DNA of 7,050 nucleotides from Syntrophobacterales bacterium (GTDB taxonomy: Bacteria; Desulfobacterota; Desulfobaccia; Desulfobaccales; 0-14-0-80-60-11). Each line of letters begins with the position of its first letter. Position 1 is the stretch's first letter. This document shows, piece by piece, positions 5,643 to 7,050 of the stretch. The notes under the pieces were generated by a model. The model saw nothing but the letters and a program-made list of their open reading frames with translations. It searched no databases and was not told the DNA's origin. The translations under genes and the position numbers were made by a program. The stretch covers positions 1 through 7,050 of the forward strand of contig JAGVPN010000500.1 in the NCBI GenBank assembly GCA_020052215.1, read 5' to 3'.

Positions 5643-5885
5643 TCAGCTTCTGAACAAAGCGCCGCAATTGATACACCGGTAATATTTGCCGGGCATCGGG
5701 TCGGTATTACATCTGCCGGATTTTCCGCAGTAAGGGCACTGGATCGAGGTACAGAAGGTTTGACCCTCCACCTCCGTTTGGGGGGAAGCATCGGGAAGCA
5801 ACACCGCGATCTGCTGCGGGTCTAAACTTGCCGCCTCATCCGCGGTGATTTTAATTCCTTTTCTCACTCCGGTCTCGGCGCTCAT
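5643..5885 (-). CDS. Small Cys-rich CPxCG (zinc-ribbon-like) protein, paralog 3
   Basis: This is the most divergent of the three paralogs. ATG 5885 is chosen over the in-frame ATG at 5897 because GGAG lies 6 bases before it, and because it makes the protein exactly 80 residues, the same as its paralogs. The N-terminal half keeps K-I-x-A-x-E-A (12-18) and L-D-P (21-23). The hinge is T-E-V-E-G-Q (37-42). C-P-Y-C-G (50-54) and C-I-N-C-G (71-75) align without gaps to the other two. The extra cysteines are at 45 and 59 rather than 46 and 61. It ends A-L-F-R-S. It is about 35% identical to paralog 1. It has its own predicted promoter at 6016-6044 and may be the first gene of a minus-strand transcript that includes the other two. 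No known function is recognised. Confidence 0.85.
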   Translation of the reverse strand: MSAETGVRKGIKITADEAASLDPQQIAVLLPDASPQTEVEGQTFCTSIQCPYCGKSGRCNTDPMPGKYYRCINCGALFRS

Positions 5886-6015
5886 GGTTTTCTCCATCCG
5901 AGATTGTTTGGCAGTTCCGGCTTGCCTGGCCGTAAAGCCGGATTGAGGTTATCTCTGGTCTGATGCAGCCCTGGCAAGATTCTTCTTCCCCTGGGAGAAT
6001 CATCTTCTCCGGAAC

Positions 6016-6044
6016 ATGCTAGCACATTTTCGTTTAAAAAACAA
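6016..6044 (-). promoter_or_regulatory. Extended -10 promoter for the small Cys-rich genes
   Basis: On the minus strand, TTGTTT (6044-6039) and TAGCAT (6021-6016) are separated by exactly 17 bases. TGC directly precedes the -10 box, as in an extended -10 promoter, and the spacer is AT-rich. Transcription would start near 6009, giving a leader of about 125 bases before the paralog 3 start. Confidence 0.45.
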
Positions 6045-6231
6045 TTCCACCCTTTCCATGGGGCAGCCCAACCCATCTGTAAACATAGACCGCGTTGACC
6101 GGGAACTTGTTAACCGCAGGCTAGTTTTCTGATGACGGGTCACTCGCTCTGAGATGCCTCCAAAAGTGAGACCATTTTTATGACAGTAGCACATAAGCCG
6201 TTGGCTCACCCATAAATCATGAAAAGCTGTT

Positions 6232-6259
6232 GTAGGGGCGGTTCGCGAACCGCCCCTAC
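6232..6259. repeat. Perfect 28-base palindrome, GTAGGG type
   Basis: The two halves, GTAGGGGCGGTTCG and CGAACCGCCCCTAC, are exact reverse complements. It matches a kind of dispersed palindrome I recall from many bacterial genomes, often compared with REP elements. It lies about 120 bases past the CHAT gene stop and could also end that transcript, though no strong U-run follows. Confidence 0.75.
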
Positions 6260-6382
6260 TGGAACTTTTCGAACCAGGGTTGGGTTAAAACGTGCAGGGG
6301 TCAGATTACCCAGCCTCAACTCCTCAAGGGTGCCAACCCTGATACCGCTCCGGGGCCAGCGGCTCCTGGGGCAACCGGAACC

Positions 6383-7050
6383 TCAGCCCTCCCCGTGGAG
6401 AATGAACACCGCCCAGAAGAAGGGTTGGGGGTATTTGGCCTTGATGGCCCGGCGGGCCAGTTTCAGGGCTTCACCCCGGGGCTTGCCTTCCTTGAGGTGG
6501 CCATAGAACTCAATCATGTACTCCACCGCCTCATCGGAGGCCACCTCCCAGAGGCTCACCACCACGCTTTGGGCCCCGGCGTGCTGGAAGGCCCGGGAAA
6601 AATTCACCACCCCCTCGCCCTCCATCACCTTCCCCCGGCCGGTGACGCAGGCGGACAGGACCACCATCTCGGCCCGGAGCTTTAAACCCAACACCTTGCT
6701 CAGGGTGAAAAAGCCGTTGTCCCGGCCTTCGTTTCCCACCTGGCCCAGGAGCAGGAACGGTTCCCGAATGCCCTGGATCCTCCCGGGGAGATCGGCGTGG
6801 GTAGCGAAATGGAGGTAGCGGTAATCTTGCAGGGGGGATTGCCGCAGGCTGGTCTCATTGGCCTTAAGGTCTAAGAGCACGTCCGGGGGTTTGGGTTCAA
6901 CCGCAAAAAGCCGGGCGATGGCCAGAACCTCAGCTCCGGTTTCCGGGAGGGTGGGATACACCAGCACCTCCCCGGTTTTGCCGGTCCGGGTGGTTTTTCC
7001 CCAGTCCTCCCGGGCGGCCAGGGCCCGGAAGGCAGCCGGCGGCACGCCCC
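6383..7050 (-). CDS. CHAT-domain (caspase-like) protein, N-terminal part outside the window
   Basis: The frame is open to the right edge, so only the C-terminal 222 or so codons are present. They form a nearly complete CHAT domain: L-P-E-T-G-A-E-V-L-A-I-A near its start, Y-L-H-F-A-T-H-A with the catalytic His at 6797-6799, V-V-L-S-A-C-V-T-G-R-G with the catalytic Cys at 6647-6649, then E-G-E-G-V-V-N-F-S-R-A-F, V-V-V-S-L-W-E-V and a final P-F-F-W-A-V-F-I-L-H-G. CHAT proteins belong to the caspase/separase clan, often carry N-terminal TPR repeats, and cleave proteins or act in defence and cell-death systems. Val replaces the usual Glu in L-S-A-C-E-T-G. A GTG at 7045 is in frame but looks internal to the domain. 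The stop is TGA at 6383. It is on the same strand as the small-gene array but about 500 bases away, with a separate promoter predicted between, so linkage is uncertain. Confidence 0.88.
   Translation of the reverse strand, partial: GVPPAAFRALAAREDWGKTTRTGKTGEVLVYPTLPETGAEVLAIARLFAVEPKPPDVLLDLKANETSLRQSPLQDYRYLHFATHADLPGRIQGIREPFLLLGQVGNEGRDNGFFTLSKVLGLKLRAEMVVLSACVTGRGKVMEGEGVVNFSRAFQHAGAQSVVVSLWEVASDEAVEYMIEFYGHLKEGKPRGEALKLARRAIKAKYPQPFFWAVFILHGEG

Larger units (their letters stand above)
5886..6382. other. Intergenic region upstream of the small-gene array
   Basis: No convincing gene is seen. Reading leftward, it holds an inverted repeat AGGGTTGG/CCAACCCT (6276-6283 and 6333-6340), a perfect 28-base palindrome (6232-6259), the predicted promoter (6016-6044), and a 5' leader of about 125 bases. 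The leader has two potential hairpins: GATTCT/AGAATC (5978-5983 and 5996-6001) and CCGGCTT/AAGCCGG (5917-5923 and 5935-5941). Confidence 0.55.

Noticed and set aside
6000..6209. 69-codon minus-strand open frame rich in Arg, Ser and Cys, considered as a transposase remnant
   Set aside because: No recognisable transposase motif or flanking repeats, and it spans the predicted promoter; too weak to call.

Overview
The window is GC-rich and compactly coded, with good Shine-Dalgarno sites. It carries a CHAT-domain protein, TPR and GAF proteins, and GTAGGG-type dispersed palindromes. This suggests a free-living bacterium, possibly a deltaproteobacterium (Desulfobacterota) or similar; that placement is impression only, because no rRNA or marker gene is present.

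Layout. At the left edge is the 5' part of a secreted TPR-repeat protein (minus strand, runs off the window). A 453-base intergenic region with a GTAGGG palindrome and a good sigma70-type promoter follows. The promoter faces a tight two-gene operon on the plus strand: a GAF-domain sensor-like protein (1029-1682), then a compact, signal-less subtilisin-like (S8) serine protease (1682-2446) whose start codon overlaps the sensor's stop codon. A palindromic hairpin (2452-2505) separates this operon from a convergent minus-strand set. That set contains a complete ABC exporter half-transporter (2517-4523) and three small paralogous genes (4720-4962, 5176-5418, 5643-5885). The C-terminal part of a CHAT-domain protease-like protein enters from the right edge (6383-7050).

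The most unusual part is 4660-5900. The three small genes each encode exactly 80 residues and align without gaps. Each has an acidic N-terminal half, a conserved E-V-E-(A/G)-Q hinge and a Cys-rich C-terminal half with two C-x2-C knuckles exactly 17 residues apart. The left two lie in a tandem duplication of exactly 456 bp. Their upstream non-coding region is about 89% identical overall and about 95% identical in its core, while the two proteins are only about 60% identical. This suggests either a conserved RNA or regulatory element upstream, or diversifying change in the proteins.

How the genes might work together is inference. An exporter, a row of diversifying Cys-rich peptides with a possible leader region, and an intracellular protease gated by a sensor could form a peptide maturation and export locus. 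The simpler reading is a family of small zinc-ribbon (CPxCG) proteins of unknown role beside unrelated genes. No peptide-modifying enzyme is visible in the window.
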